DNA of 64,000 nucleotides from Maricaulis sp947259345 (GCA_965217205.1 OZ244254.1:620001-684000), one strand, 5' to 3'; positions 51,023 to 59,400 are shown, counted from the stretch's first letter. A program made the numbers and translations. Notes: generated by a model not told the origin, from the sequence alone.

Positions 51023-52793
51023 CATCATCCATCGGCGTGTCATCATCATTGCCGACCCAGACCCCGGCAATGTAATCGGCCGTATAGCCGACAAACCAGG
51101 CATCGCGGAAAGACTGGCTGGTGCCGGTCTTGCCAGCGGCCGGACGCTCGCCCAGCCGGGCCCGTCGCCCGGTCCCGGTCAACACCACATCCTGCAGCAT
51201 GGTCGACATGGCCCGGGCGGTCTCGGCCGTCGTCGCGCGCTGCGCGGCCGCCATCTCGTGTTCATAGAGGACATCGCCGCGTGAATTGGTGATCGAGGTG
51301 ATGAAATAGGGCTCGCGGCGGGCGCCATCATTGGCAAAAACGGCATAGGCCGAGGTCAATTCGAGCAGGTTCACTTCCGCCGCGCCGAGCGCGATGGCCG
51401 GCAATTCGGGCAGGGGCGAGGTGAGGCCGAAACGGCGTCCGACCTCGACCACGCGGGCAATCCCGACCTGGTCGGCGACCTGGGCCGCGACCGTATTGAT
51501 CGAGCGCTTCAGCGCTTCCTGCAAGGTCACCAGACCGCGGAAACCACCGGAGAAATTCTGCGGCGTCCAGCCTTCCAGGTCGATCGGCTCGTCCCAGACC
51601 GCCGAGGACGGGTCATAGCCCGCCTCCAGCGCGGCGGTGAAGACGAAGGGTTTGAAGGCCGAGCCGGGCTGGCGCTGGGCCTGGATGGCGCGATTGAACT
51701 GGCTGGTCGCATAATCGCGCCCGCCGGCAAAAGCGCGGATCGCCCCGTCCGGTGCCAAAAGCACAATCGCCGCCTCACCGGCATTCTGGGCGGCGCCTTC
51801 TGCGGCCAGGGTTTCCTCGATCAGATCATGCGCAGCGCGGGCGAGGGCGGGGTCCAGCGTGGTGCGGATGACCAGGTCCGGCACGTCATCACCGACCAGA
51901 CCGGTGGCTTCGGCCAAGGCATAGTCGAAGGCATGGCCCCAATTGGCGGTGGCACCGGGATCGGACGTGTCGGCCACAGGACTGGCCGGTTCGGCAATGG
52001 CCGCGTCATGGGCTGCCTGGTCGATGAAACCGGCGGCGAGCATGGCATCCAGTACGGTCGCGGCCCGGGCCTGGGCGGCGGCGAGATTGACGGTCGGGTC
52101 CAAGCGACTCGGCGCTTTGGGCAGGGCGGCCAGCAAGGCCGCTTCGGCGAGGGTCAGTTCGGTCGCCGACTTGTCGAAATAGCGCCGGGCCGCCGCTTCC
52201 ACCCCGAAGGCGCGGGCGCCGAGATAGATGCGGTTGAGATAAAGCTCAAGGATTTCGGTCTTGGTGAGATGGTTCTCCAGCTGCAGGGCCAGGCGCATCT
52301 CCTGGATCTTGCGGCGCAATTGCCGGTCCGGCGAGAGGATGAGATTTTTCACCAGCTGCATGGTGATGGTCGACCCGCCCTGGACGGACCGCCCGGCCCG
52401 GAAATTGACCCAGAGCGCCCGCACAACCCCGCGCAAATCGACCCCGTCATGGTCGTAAAAGCGCTGGTCCTCGATCGCCAGGAAGGCTTGCGGGACATGG
52501 TCGGGCAGGGTGTCGAGCCCCACCGCGCGGGCATATAGCGGGCCGCGCACCGCCAACACATGACCCTCACGATCCTGCAGGGTGACGGAGGGTTCGCGCC
52601 GGGTCGACCACAGCTCGGCGGCACTGGTCGGGGCGGGCGGCAGGTCGTGGAAGGCCCAGTGCCAGCCGGTTACGCCCAATACCGTGCCAATCAGGACAAG
52701 CCCGCCCAGCAGGCCGCCCAGAATCATTCGCCGCCGCCGTTCGCGTCGATCGCGTTCCATCATGTGATCCGCGCGAAACGGCTCCTGATACAT
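50688..52793 (-). CDS. Class A penicillin-binding protein (PBP1-type), 3' end uncertain
   Basis: From ATG 52793 the protein has one membrane anchor (residues 25-45). A glycosyltransferase domain contains EDQRFYDHDG and QGGSTITMQLVKN. The transpeptidase domain has SxxK at Ser378 (SAFK), SIN and KTGTS. It builds and cross-links peptidoglycan. The open frame of 701 residues ends at 50688, but after EREERLAAF (about 50890) the sequence becomes Arg/Pro-rich and unlike a PBP. A shift of one base there would instead give GFLFDLSASF and a stop near 50824. Either way it overlaps the channel gene. Confidence 0.9.
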   Translation of the reverse strand: MYQEPFRADHMMERDRRERRRRMILGGLLGGLVLIGTVLGVTGWHWAFHDLPPAPTSAAELWSTRREPSVTLQDREGHVLAVRGPLYARAVGLDTLPDHVPQAFLAIEDQRFYDHDGVDLRGVVRALWVNFRAGRSVQGGSTITMQLVKNLILSPDRQLRRKIQEMRLALQLENHLTKTEILELYLNRIYLGARAFGVEAAARRYFDKSATELTLAEAALLAALPKAPSRLDPTVNLAAAQARAATVLDAMLAAGFIDQAAHDAAIAEPASPVADTSDPGATANWGHAFDYALAEATGLVGDDVPDLVIRTTLDPALARAAHDLIEETLAAEGAAQNAGEAAIVLLAPDGAIRAFAGGRDYATSQFNRAIQAQRQPGSAFKPFVFTAALEAGYDPSSAVWDEPIDLEGWTPQNFSGGFRGLVTLQEALKRSINTVAAQVADQVGIARVVEVGRRFGLTSPLPELPAIALGAAEVNLLELTSAYAVFANDGARREPYFITSITNSRGDVLYEHEMAAAQRATTAETARAMSTMLQDVVLTGTGRRARLGERPAAGKTGTSQSFRDAWFVGYTADYIAGVWVGNDDDTPMDDVTGGGLPATIWQRYMTTVHADLPVRALSAPAPRTRSEREERLAAFYSTCRRPSRRYWPKSPHPTSAEPPPSVRPFQCASGQFPHAGDRGRHRPRDRGPPPRRNAWPAGCRR

Positions 52794-52859
52794 GCTATAG
52801 CCACCCCCCTCGGGCACAGTCTAAAGCCTTCCAATCGAGGCCAAATTCAGGCGTTTCTC

Positions 52860-53324
52860 ATGGCATTGCCTTTCTGGAAGATGAAATCTCTCGCTCAGAT
52901 GAGCAAATCCGAGTGGGAGTCGCTGTGCGATCACTGCGGAAAATGCTGTCTGATCAAGCTGGAAGACGAGGATACAGGCCTCAATCTGGACACGGATGTC
53001 GCCTGCAAACTCTATGACTGCAACAAGGGTGGCTGCCGCCACTACACCAATCGCCACATGCATGTGCCCGATTGTGTTGTGCTGACCCCGGACAATGTCC
53101 CCCAGCTCAACTGGATCCCCCAGACCTGCGCCTACCGCCTGATCGCGGAGGGCCGCGACCTCTATGACTGGCACCCGCTGAAAACCGGCGACCCCGACTC
53201 AACCCGCAAGGCCGGCATGTCCATCGCCGGCCGGGTGACCTCGGAAACCCAGTTCTCCGATCCCGACACTGTCGACTGGGAAGCGCGGATCACGGAATGG
53301 CCGGGGGAGGGGGAGGAGGATTGA
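52860..53324 (+). CDS. YcgN/UPF0260 cysteine-cluster protein
   Basis: This 154-residue protein begins MALPFWKMKSL, the usual start of UPF0260. It carries the Cys set CDHCGKCC, KLYDC, GCRHY and PDC, probably binding a metal or an Fe-S cluster. The function is not established. Its start is divergent from the PBP gene, with 66 bases between. The open frame extends further upstream but without family character. Confidence 0.88.
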   Translation: MALPFWKMKSLAQMSKSEWESLCDHCGKCCLIKLEDEDTGLNLDTDVACKLYDCNKGGCRHYTNRHMHVPDCVVLTPDNVPQLNWIPQTCAYRLIAEGRDLYDWHPLKTGDPDSTRKAGMSIAGRVTSETQFSDPDTVDWEARITEWPGEGEED

Positions 53325-53337
53325 GGGTGCCTCTCCT

Positions 53338-53526
53338 TTTGTCATCCCGGGCGAAGCCCTGACCTGATCAGGGCGCAGACCCACCCTTAAACCACTTGTC
53401 AGCCAGCGGGCCGTATCGGGTTCTTGAGGTCAAGGGCGGCGCAGCCGCCGCTTCGCGGTTGAAACCCTTGAGCTCAAGAACCCGATACGGCTGTCTCCCG
53501 GCAAGTGATTGACGGATCGATGAGCG
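53338..53526. repeat. Half type 1 element fused to a full type 3 palindromic repeat
   Basis: TTTGTCATCCCGGGCGAAGCCC (about 53338-53380) is a lone type 1-like arm. A 118-bp type 3 palindrome follows at 53393-53510: CACTTGTCAGCCAGC, then GTATCGGGTTCTTGAGGTCAAGGG, mirrored by CCCTTGAGCTCAAGAACCCGATAC and ending GGCAAGTG. The centre is GC-rich. Confidence 0.82.
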
Positions 53527-53557
53527 CGTTGCGCCATGTCTTGAAACACTTCCACCC

Positions 53558-53677
53558 TTGTCATCCCCGCTGGATGTCCGGCGCAGGCCGGACGCAAGGC
53601 GGGGACCTATGGGGTGGCCACCAGCCAGGCCCCTGACTTTCGCCCCGCCTGCGCGAATGCGCCCATCAGGGATGACA
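53558..53677. repeat. Type 1 palindromic intergenic repeat (beta-alpha orientation)
   Basis: A 120-bp copy with ends TTGTCATCCCC and GGGATGACA. The alpha arm is imperfect (GCGCGAATGCGCCC). It is the third repeat unit in the 623-base gap between the YcgN gene and the GTA cluster. Confidence 0.88.
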
Positions 53678-53813
53678 CGCGGGCCGCCGTTAACCCGCAC
53701 GCAACCCTTGCCTCACTCCGTTGTTTCAACTTCGAGCCAAATTCGTCACAAAGCCCGCCAGACGGGCCGCGCCACCATGTGAGCCCGCTCCAGATACGCG
53801 TGTGAAATTGCCT

Positions 53814-53902
53814 GGCAGGGCCACAAGGCGAGGATAAACCCGCCGCTATCCCTGCCACCGTCCCGAAGAACCCGTGACCGTCCAGGCGGTTGCGGGTTTT
53901 TT
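53814..53902 (+). ncRNA. Candidate structured RNA ending in an intrinsic terminator
   Basis: GGCAGGG (53814-53820) pairs with CCCTGCC (53850-53856), with an inner GGCG/CGCC (53827-53830, 53841-53844). A terminator hairpin follows: AACCCG (53869-53874)/CGGGTT (53893-53898) with inner ACCG/CGGT, and six T from 53897. There is no open reading frame in this stretch with gene character. It could be a small RNA, or a leader that attenuates transcription into the GTA cluster, whose first ATG is 45 bases downstream. I do not recognise an Rfam family. Confidence 0.5.
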
Positions 53903-53947
53903 CATGGCACTTATCCGACCGGTGACAGCGTCGGCCTATTGTTCGGC

Positions 53948-54508
53948 ATGACTGGAAAACCCGGACGAGGCCGCCGCGACGCGGTCGACATATACCCCGC
54001 CTATCTGATGTTCCTGAACGGAATGAAGGTGCGCGAGATCGCTGCGGACTATGACCTCACCGAGGCGCATATGCGAAAGCGCATCAATGATCTGCGCGCC
54101 CTGCCGGCGGCGGAGCTGGCCGCGCTCGAAGAGACCGCGATGGAACGCCGCCGCCGGCAGATCGACATTGAATTCCTCCGCGGTGATCCGGCCAAGGCCT
54201 CGCGCCTGGCCACGGCCTACACCGCCGTGTGCAAGCTTTCCCCGCTGGGTAGCAAGCGCCGCCGCGACCCACCAGATCCGAACAAGGAGGCTGACCGCGA
54301 TGACGCCGCCGACCCCGCCTCCGGTCCAGACGCCGACGCCACCCGACAGCTTGCTGGCGATGCGGCTGTCCTGCGTCGATGCCTGGTACAGACTGAAGAA
54401 AGCCGGGGTGGCGATGGAGACCCTCCCGATCTCGGCGCATCTGGACGCCGCCATCCACACCGACTTCCGCTACCACGCGACGGGCCCGCAATTGCCGCCT
54501 CCGGGTGA
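53948..54508 (+). CDS. GTA g1-like protein, candidate small terminase subunit
   Basis: From ATG 53948 the frame gives 186 residues. The first part has helix-turn-helix-like sequence (MKVREIAADYDLTEAHMRKRI) and a charged helix, consistent with g1 of RcGTA, the small terminase subunit. The last 70 residues are read in another frame over the start of the terminase large gene and look non-native (GRRHPHRLPLPRD). The gene may really end earlier through a frameshift, or the overlap may be genuine. It heads the GTA cluster. Confidence 0.65.
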   Translation: MTGKPGRGRRDAVDIYPAYLMFLNGMKVREIAADYDLTEAHMRKRINDLRALPAAELAALEETAMERRRRQIDIEFLRGDPAKASRLATAYTAVCKLSPLGSKRRRDPPDPNKEADRDDAADPASGPDADATRQLAGDAAVLRRCLVQTEESRGGDGDPPDLGASGRRHPHRLPLPRDGPAIAASG

Positions 54509-55682
54509 ATGGCTGACCTGGCTGTTTCTCGGCGGTCGCGGGGCGGGCAAGACCCGCGCCGGCGCGGAATGGGTGCGGCACCGGGCGCTGCGCAGTGTCA
54601 GCCGCATCGCCCTGGTGGGGCCGACTTTCAATGATGTCCGTGAGGTGATGATTGAAGGCCCGTCCGGGCTGAAAAACCTGGGCAGTCCGGATGAACAACC
54701 GCGCTATGAAGCCAGCCGCAAACGTCTGGTCTTTCCCTCGGGCAGCCAGGCCTATGCCTTCTCCGCCGAAGATGCGGACGGGCTGCGCGGGCCGCAATTT
54801 GACTTTGCCTGGGGTGATGAGTTCGCCGCCTGGTCGGACCCGCAACGTGTCCTCGACACGCTGCGCATGGGCGTCCGGTTGGGCGGCGCACCGCAAATCC
54901 TGCTGACCACCACGCCGCGCCCCATCCCGGCGCTCAAGGCGCTGGTGCGGGCGGCGGATGCGGAGGGTCCGGTCCGCCTGACCCATCAACCGACCGCGGC
55001 CAATGAAGCCAATCTCGCGCCCGGCTTCGTGGCCGCCCTCAATGCCGCCTATGGCGGGTCCATGCTGGGCCGCCAGGAAGTCGAAGGCTTGCTGATCGAC
55101 GATCCCGATGGAGCCTTGTGGACGCGGGCCCAGGTCGAGGCGGCCCGGTTGCAAACCGGTGTGCCGGATCTGGACCGGATCGTGGTGGCGCTCGATCCGC
55201 CGGCCAGTGGCGGGCCGCGCAGCGATGAATGCGGGATTGTTGTGGCCGGTGGGTATGGCGAGGGCCCGGCCCGGTCGGCGGTCGTGCTGGCCGATCTCTC
55301 CTTCGGTCCGGCCCTGCCATCGGACTGGGCCGGACGGGCGGCGACGGCCTTTGAGGATTACAGCGCCGACGCCCTGGTGGCCGAAGCCAATCAGGGCGGG
55401 GAAATGGTGCGGGCCGTGCTGCAGGCGGCTGCGCCGGGCCTGCCGGTGCGCCTGGTCCATGCTTCGCGCGGCAAGCGGGCAAGGGCTGAACCCGTCGCCG
55501 CCCTCTATGCCGCCGGCCGGGTCCGCCATGCGCGGGCCTTTCCCGGTCTGGAAGACCAGATGTGCGCCTTCGGCGCGCCCGAGGCCGTCAAATCCAGTCC
55601 CGACCGGGTCGACGCCCTGGTCTGGGCGATCAGCGAACTCCTGCTCGGCCGCACCGGCGCCCCGCGCTTGCGGCGGCTCTAA
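54300..55682 (+). CDS. GTA terminase large subunit (g2-like)
   Basis: The 460-residue protein starts at ATG 54300, 9 bases after AAGGAGG. The ATPase part has Walker A GGRGAGKT (78-85) and acidic WGDEF (171-175). The C-terminal nuclease part includes DPPASG and the conserved end RVDALVWAISELL, a GTA/phage terminase signature. In GTA it packages headfuls of host DNA rather than its own genome. It overlaps the g1-like frame by 209 bases. Confidence 0.93.
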   Translation: MTPPTPPPVQTPTPPDSLLAMRLSCVDAWYRLKKAGVAMETLPISAHLDAAIHTDFRYHATGPQLPPPGEWLTWLFLGGRGAGKTRAGAEWVRHRALRSVSRIALVGPTFNDVREVMIEGPSGLKNLGSPDEQPRYEASRKRLVFPSGSQAYAFSAEDADGLRGPQFDFAWGDEFAAWSDPQRVLDTLRMGVRLGGAPQILLTTTPRPIPALKALVRAADAEGPVRLTHQPTAANEANLAPGFVAALNAAYGGSMLGRQEVEGLLIDDPDGALWTRAQVEAARLQTGVPDLDRIVVALDPPASGGPRSDECGIVVAGGYGEGPARSAVVLADLSFGPALPSDWAGRAATAFEDYSADALVAEANQGGEMVRAVLQAAAPGLPVRLVHASRGKRARAEPVAALYAAGRVRHARAFPGLEDQMCAFGAPEAVKSSPDRVDALVWAISELLLGRTGAPRLRRL

Positions 55683-55724
55683 CCGACCGCCTGACCTGAA
55701 AACCCAACCCCCAAGGAGGCAGCC

Positions 55725-56780
55725 ATGCCCCACTGGCTCGATCGTCTGTTCGGCCGGGAGGAGAAGTCCGCCCTGTCGAGCCGTCTCATTGCGTTGACTG
55801 CCAGCGCGCAAAGCGGCTGGTCGCCGCGATCCCTGCCGGCGATGATGCAAGCGGGTTATGCCCGCAATGCCATTGTCCATCGCTGTGTGAGGTTGACCGC
55901 GGAAGCGGCCGCCTCGGTGCCGTTGACGGCATCGGACGGGGCCATGACCCGGCTCCTGGACATGCCCAATCCGGACCAGTCCGGGCCCGAGCTGTGGGAA
56001 AGTCTCTATGGTTATCTACAGCTGGCGGGAAATGCCTATCTCGAACTAGCCAGCCTGGCTGACGAGCCGCGCACCCTCCATCTCTTGCGCCCGGATCGCA
56101 TGCGTGTGCTGGCCGGACCGACCGGTTGGCCCGAGGGCTGGGAATATGCCGCGGCGGGCCGAAAACGCCGCTTTCAGCGTGATCGCGCATCCGGTCGCAG
56201 TCCGGTTTTCCATATTCGTCTCTTCCATCCCGGCGATGACCACTACGGCTTGTCACCGCTGGAAGCAGTGGGCCGCTCGCTGGATCTGCACACGGCGGGT
56301 TCTGACTGGGCCCGCGCCCTGCTGGACAATGCCGCCCGCCCGTCCGGCGCGCTGGTCTTCAAGGGCGAGAATGGCCAGCTTTCGCCGGACCAGTTTGAAC
56401 GCCTGAAGGCCGAGCTGGAAGCCAGTCATACGGGTCCGAACAATGCCGGGCGGCCCTTGCTGCTGGAAGGCGGGCTGGACTGGACACCGATGGCGATGAG
56501 CCCGGCGGAAATGGATTTCACCACCGCCCGCCGCGAAGCCGCGCGCGAGATCGCGCTGGGGCTGGGCGTGCCGCCGCTCCTGCTCGGCCTGCCCGGCGAT
56601 AATACCTACGCCAATTACGCCGAGGCCAATGCCGCCTTCCTGCGCCAGACCGTGCGGCCCCTGGTGATGAAAATGGCGCGGGCGCTGAGCGTCTGGCTGC
56701 GGCCCTGGTCGAGCCCCGATCTTGCCGTCACGCCCGACTTCACCGGGCTCGAGGAGAACGGGGAGGCGGGTGATGCGTGA
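55725..56780 (+). CDS. GTA portal protein (g3-like, HK97 family)
   Basis: This 351-residue HK97-type portal contains GNAYLEL, LRPDRMRVL, GLSPLEA and the signature PGDNTYANYAEAN near residue 300. Twelve copies should form the DNA entry ring of the particle. AAGGAGG precedes the start. The 3' end overlaps the next small gene by 8 bases. Confidence 0.94.
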   Translation: MPHWLDRLFGREEKSALSSRLIALTASAQSGWSPRSLPAMMQAGYARNAIVHRCVRLTAEAAASVPLTASDGAMTRLLDMPNPDQSGPELWESLYGYLQLAGNAYLELASLADEPRTLHLLRPDRMRVLAGPTGWPEGWEYAAAGRKRRFQRDRASGRSPVFHIRLFHPGDDHYGLSPLEAVGRSLDLHTAGSDWARALLDNAARPSGALVFKGENGQLSPDQFERLKAELEASHTGPNNAGRPLLLEGGLDWTPMAMSPAEMDFTTARREAAREIALGLGVPPLLLGLPGDNTYANYAEANAAFLRQTVRPLVMKMARALSVWLRPWSSPDLAVTPDFTGLEENGEAGDA

Positions 56781-57012
56781 GGCCGAAAGCTGGACCGTCC
56801 AGCGCCAGGTCACGCTCGGCCTGATCTTCGCCATCCTGCTGCAAACCTCCGGCGCCCTGATCTGGTCCGGCCGTGTGGGTGAGCGTCTCAACCAGCTCGA
56901 ACAGATCAGCGACCGCCAGAGCCCGCTGGCCGAACGCCTGGCCGGTCTGGAAGCCGAAATGCGCCTGGCCCGCGAAAGCCTGGTGCGGATCGAACGGCGG
57001 ATGGAGGAGTGA
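56773..57012 (+). CDS. Small membrane protein with coiled coil (g3.5-position)
   Basis: This 79-residue protein starts at ATG 56773. One membrane helix (about 10-30, VTLGLIFAILLQTSGALIW) is followed by an amphipathic coiled coil (ERLAGLEAEMRLARESL). RcGTA has a small gene of unknown role between portal and protease; position and size agree. I cannot assign a function; a holin-like role is one option but unproven. Confidence 0.72.
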   Translation: MREAESWTVQRQVTLGLIFAILLQTSGALIWSGRVGERLNQLEQISDRQSPLAERLAGLEAEMRLARESLVRIERRMEE

Positions 57013-57040
57013 TTGTGATGTGAGGGTGAGGCGCCACTGC

Positions 57041-57190
57041 GCTCATCAATCCATTCATCGCTTGCCGAGACGTCGCCGCATCCGGTTTTCCAGGTCAAGG
57101 GCGCGAAGCGCCGCTGCGCGGTTTCACCCTTGAGCTGGAAAACTGGATGCGGCCTGCTGGCTGACAAGCGATCCATGGAGGATTGCGCGC
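57041..57190. repeat. Type 3 palindromic repeat inside the GTA cluster
   Basis: An imperfect palindrome of about 150 bp has outer CGCTTGCC and GACAAGCG, arms GCATCCGGTTTTCCAGGTCAAGGG and CCCTTGAGCTGGAAAACTGGATGC, and a GC-rich centre. It sits 28 bases after the g3.5-like gene. Full sisters are at 53393 and 59240. Confidence 0.88.
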
Positions 57191-57236
57191 CAGCGGCGCT
57201 GAGTTTCCAACACAAGCACTCTGCTTCCAATCCAAT

Positions 57237-57340
57237 CCCATTTTTCCCGGGCGAAGACCCGGGACCGACCGAACGTGCCTTGAAGTGCTGAGTCTCCCGT
57301 TGGTACCGGATAGCGCTGGCGCGCTTCCGGGAAAAATGGG
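57237..57340. repeat. Type 2 palindromic repeat inside the GTA cluster
   Basis: A 104-bp element has ends CCCATTTTTCCCGG and CCGGGAAAAATGGG and inner GACCCGGGACC. It follows the type 3 copy, as at 29671-29812, where the same two families also adjoin. The two repeats make up most of the 380-base gap between the g3.5-like gene and the protease. Confidence 0.88.
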
Positions 57341-57392
57341 GGGGTCGCCCCCGTAGCTCAGCCCGATCCCTCCCCAAACCCGGAGTTCCCCC

Positions 57393-57827
57393 ATGCCTGA
57401 CACCCTCGCCATTGAGGGTCATGCCAGCCTGTTCGGGTTGGCGGACCTCTCCGGCGACGTGGTGGCGCCTGGCGCCTTTGCCGCCTCGCTCGCCACCCGC
57501 CGCACCATCCCCATGCTCTTCCAGCACGACCCGTCCGAGCCGATCGGTGTGTGGACCGCGATCACCGAGGATGCGCGCGGCCTGCATGTGCGCGGTGAGA
57601 TCCTCACCTCCGGTCCGCGTGGCCGGGCCGCCTCGGCCCTGGTCCGGCGCGGCGCGGTGGACGGGCTCTCCATCGGCTTTCGCACCCGCGCCGCGCGGCC
57701 GCGGGAGGTCCGGGGCCGGATGCTGACGGCGCTCGATCTCTGGGAGGTCTCGATCGTGACCTTCCCCATGCTGCCCCAGGCGCGGCTGCGTCTGGTGGCG
57801 CCTGAGCCGTTCCGCGTGGCGGCCTGA
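57393..57827 (+). CDS. GTA prohead protease (g4-like, HK97 family)
   Basis: This 144-residue protease matures the capsid by trimming the N-terminal part of the major capsid protein. The active-site His45 (LFQHDPSEP) and Ser93 (GLSIGFR) are visible. It starts 5 bases after CGGAGTTC. It is slightly shorter than the RcGTA homologue. A 47-base gap separates it from the capsid gene. Confidence 0.93.
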   Translation: MPDTLAIEGHASLFGLADLSGDVVAPGAFAASLATRRTIPMLFQHDPSEPIGVWTAITEDARGLHVRGEILTSGPRGRAASALVRRGAVDGLSIGFRTRAARPREVRGRMLTALDLWEVSIVTFPMLPQARLRLVAPEPFRVAA

Positions 57828-57874
57828 CCCCCCCAATCCCAATCCCCAATCCCTTCACCCAAGCAGGAGTTCCC

Positions 57875-59086
57875 ATGAACAAGGAAACCAAGATGACGGA
57901 CAGCACCGCCGAGAGCCGGGCCGTGATGGGCGAGCTGCTCGCCGCCTTCGAACATTTCAAACAGGCCAATGACCAGCGCCTGGCCGAGATCGAGACCCGG
58001 GCCGCCGCCGATGTCTTGCTGGAGGACAAGGTCGCCCGGATCGACCAGGCGCTGGACGTGCAGAAATCAGCCCTCGACCGGCTGGTCCATGAAGCCGCCC
58101 GGCCGGGCCTCGCGACGGGCAGTGAACCCTCTGCCGCGGCGCACGGCTTTACCGCCTATCTGCGCCGCGGCGAGATCGGAGAGGGCAAATCGCTCAATGC
58201 CGGCACGCCGGGCGAGGGCGGGCATGTCGTCCCGGTCGAGACCGAGGCCCGCATTGACCGCCTGCTGGCCGAAGCCAGTCCGATCCGCGCCATTGCCAGT
58301 ATCCGCCAGACGGCCGCCGGTGTCTTCCGCAAGCCGGTCTCGCGCGGCGGGGCGGCGACCGGCTGGGTATCGGAAAGTGCGGCCCGGCCGGAGACCGATG
58401 CGCCGGGTCTGGAACTGATCGAGTTTCCCGCCGCCGAGCTCTACGCCATGCCGGCGGCGACCCAGCAATTGCTCGATGACGCCATGGTCGATGTCGAGGC
58501 CTGGCTGGCCGAGGAGGTCCGCGACGTCTTTGCCGCCCAGGAAAGTGCGGCCTTCATTGCCGGCGATGGCATCAACAAGCCGCGCGGCCTGCTGGATTAC
58601 ACGAGCGTCGCCGAGGGCGGGCAGGCCTGGGGTGAGCTGGGCTATGTCGCCACCGGTACGGCGGGCGGGTTTGATGCGAACGATCCGGCCGATGCGCTGA
58701 TCGATCTCGTCTATGCACCGAAGACCGCCTATCGCGCCCGCGGCCGTTTCGTGATGAACCGCCAGACCGTTTCCGCCGTGCGCCGTTTCAAGGATGCCGA
58801 CGGCAATTATCTCTGGCAGCCGGCCCTGGGTGAGGGCGCGACCTCAACCCTGCTGGGCTATCCGGTCAGCGAGGCCGAGGACATGCCCGATATCGGTACG
58901 GACAGCCTCTCGATCGCGTTCGGGGATTTCGCCCGCGGTTATCTCATCGTTGACCGCCAGGGCGTGGAAGTCCTGCGCGACCCCTTCAGCGCCAAACCGC
59001 ACGTCCTCTTCTACACCACCAAACGCGTCGGCGGCGGAGTGCAGGACTTCGAAGCGATCAAGCTTTTGAAGTTCGGGGAGAGCTGA
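57875..59086 (+). CDS. GTA major capsid protein (g5-like, HK97 fold)
   Basis: This 403-residue capsid protein has an N-terminal coiled-coil delta domain (about 1-85) expected to be removed by the protease, then the HK97 core. Characteristic segments are AAFIAGDGINKPRGLL, RFVMNRQT and ILFG-type strands near GDFARGYLIVDR. AGCAGGAGTTCCC precedes ATG 57875. It should form the shell of the transducing particle. Confidence 0.95.
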   Translation: MNKETKMTDSTAESRAVMGELLAAFEHFKQANDQRLAEIETRAAADVLLEDKVARIDQALDVQKSALDRLVHEAARPGLATGSEPSAAAHGFTAYLRRGEIGEGKSLNAGTPGEGGHVVPVETEARIDRLLAEASPIRAIASIRQTAAGVFRKPVSRGGAATGWVSESAARPETDAPGLELIEFPAAELYAMPAATQQLLDDAMVDVEAWLAEEVRDVFAAQESAAFIAGDGINKPRGLLDYTSVAEGGQAWGELGYVATGTAGGFDANDPADALIDLVYAPKTAYRARGRFVMNRQTVSAVRRFKDADGNYLWQPALGEGATSTLLGYPVSEAEDMPDIGTDSLSIAFGDFARGYLIVDRQGVEVLRDPFSAKPHVLFYTTKRVGGGVQDFEAIKLLKFGES

Positions 59087-59099
59087 GGCGGTGAAGTGA

Positions 59100-59219
59100 T
59101 TGTCATCCCTGATGGACGCCCCGCAAAAGCGGGGCGAAAGTCAGGGACCTATGTGGTTGCAACCTGTTGGGTCCCCGCCCTGCGTCCGGCCTTCGCCGGA
59201 CATCCGGCGGGGATGACAA
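59100..59219. repeat. Type 1 palindromic repeat inside the GTA cluster (alpha-beta)
   Basis: A 120-bp copy with ends TTGTCATCCC and GGGATGACAA begins 14 bases after the capsid stop. It lies on the capsid side of the gap to the g6-like gene, with a type 3 repeat next to it. Confidence 0.93.
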
Positions 59220-59239
59220 GTGTTTGTAGAGTCGGCGTA

Positions 59240-59400
59240 ACGCGCGTCAGCGCTCACCCCGCCATACATCCCTTGCCGGGATGTCGCCGTATCCGGTTTT
59301 CCAGGTCAAGGGCCGCAACGCGGCCGCTTCGCGGTTTCACCCTTGAGCTGGAAAACCGGACACGGCCTGCTGGCTGACAAGGGACTTATGGCTCAGTCCG
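59240..59400. repeat. Type 3 palindromic repeat inside the GTA cluster, second copy
   Basis: The palindrome has arms GTATCCGGTTTTCCAGGTCAAGGG and CCCTTGAGCTGGAAAACCGGACAC, outer CCCTTGCC and GACAAGGG, and ends ...CGCGTCAGCG. It is closely related to the copy at 57041 and follows the type 1 repeat. Together they fill the 371-base gap between capsid and g6. Confidence 0.88.

Noticed and set aside
53690..53712. CtrA-like TTAA half-site upstream of the GTA
   Set aside because: Only one TTAA is present; the second half, seven bases later, reads GCAA. One half-site is expected by chance.
53814..53902. Structured RNA as the signal recognition particle RNA
   Set aside because: The conserved GGAA-type apical tetraloop and flanking motif of 4.5S RNA are not present.
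57180..57412. Open frames running through the intergenic repeats
   Set aside because: The same residue strings recur in unrelated gaps because the DNA repeat is the same; they lack starts with ribosome-binding sites and are not genes.
12476..59219. Repeats as a CRISPR array
   Set aside because: Copies are kilobases apart, palindromic and located at gene ends; there are no short regular spacers and no cas genes.
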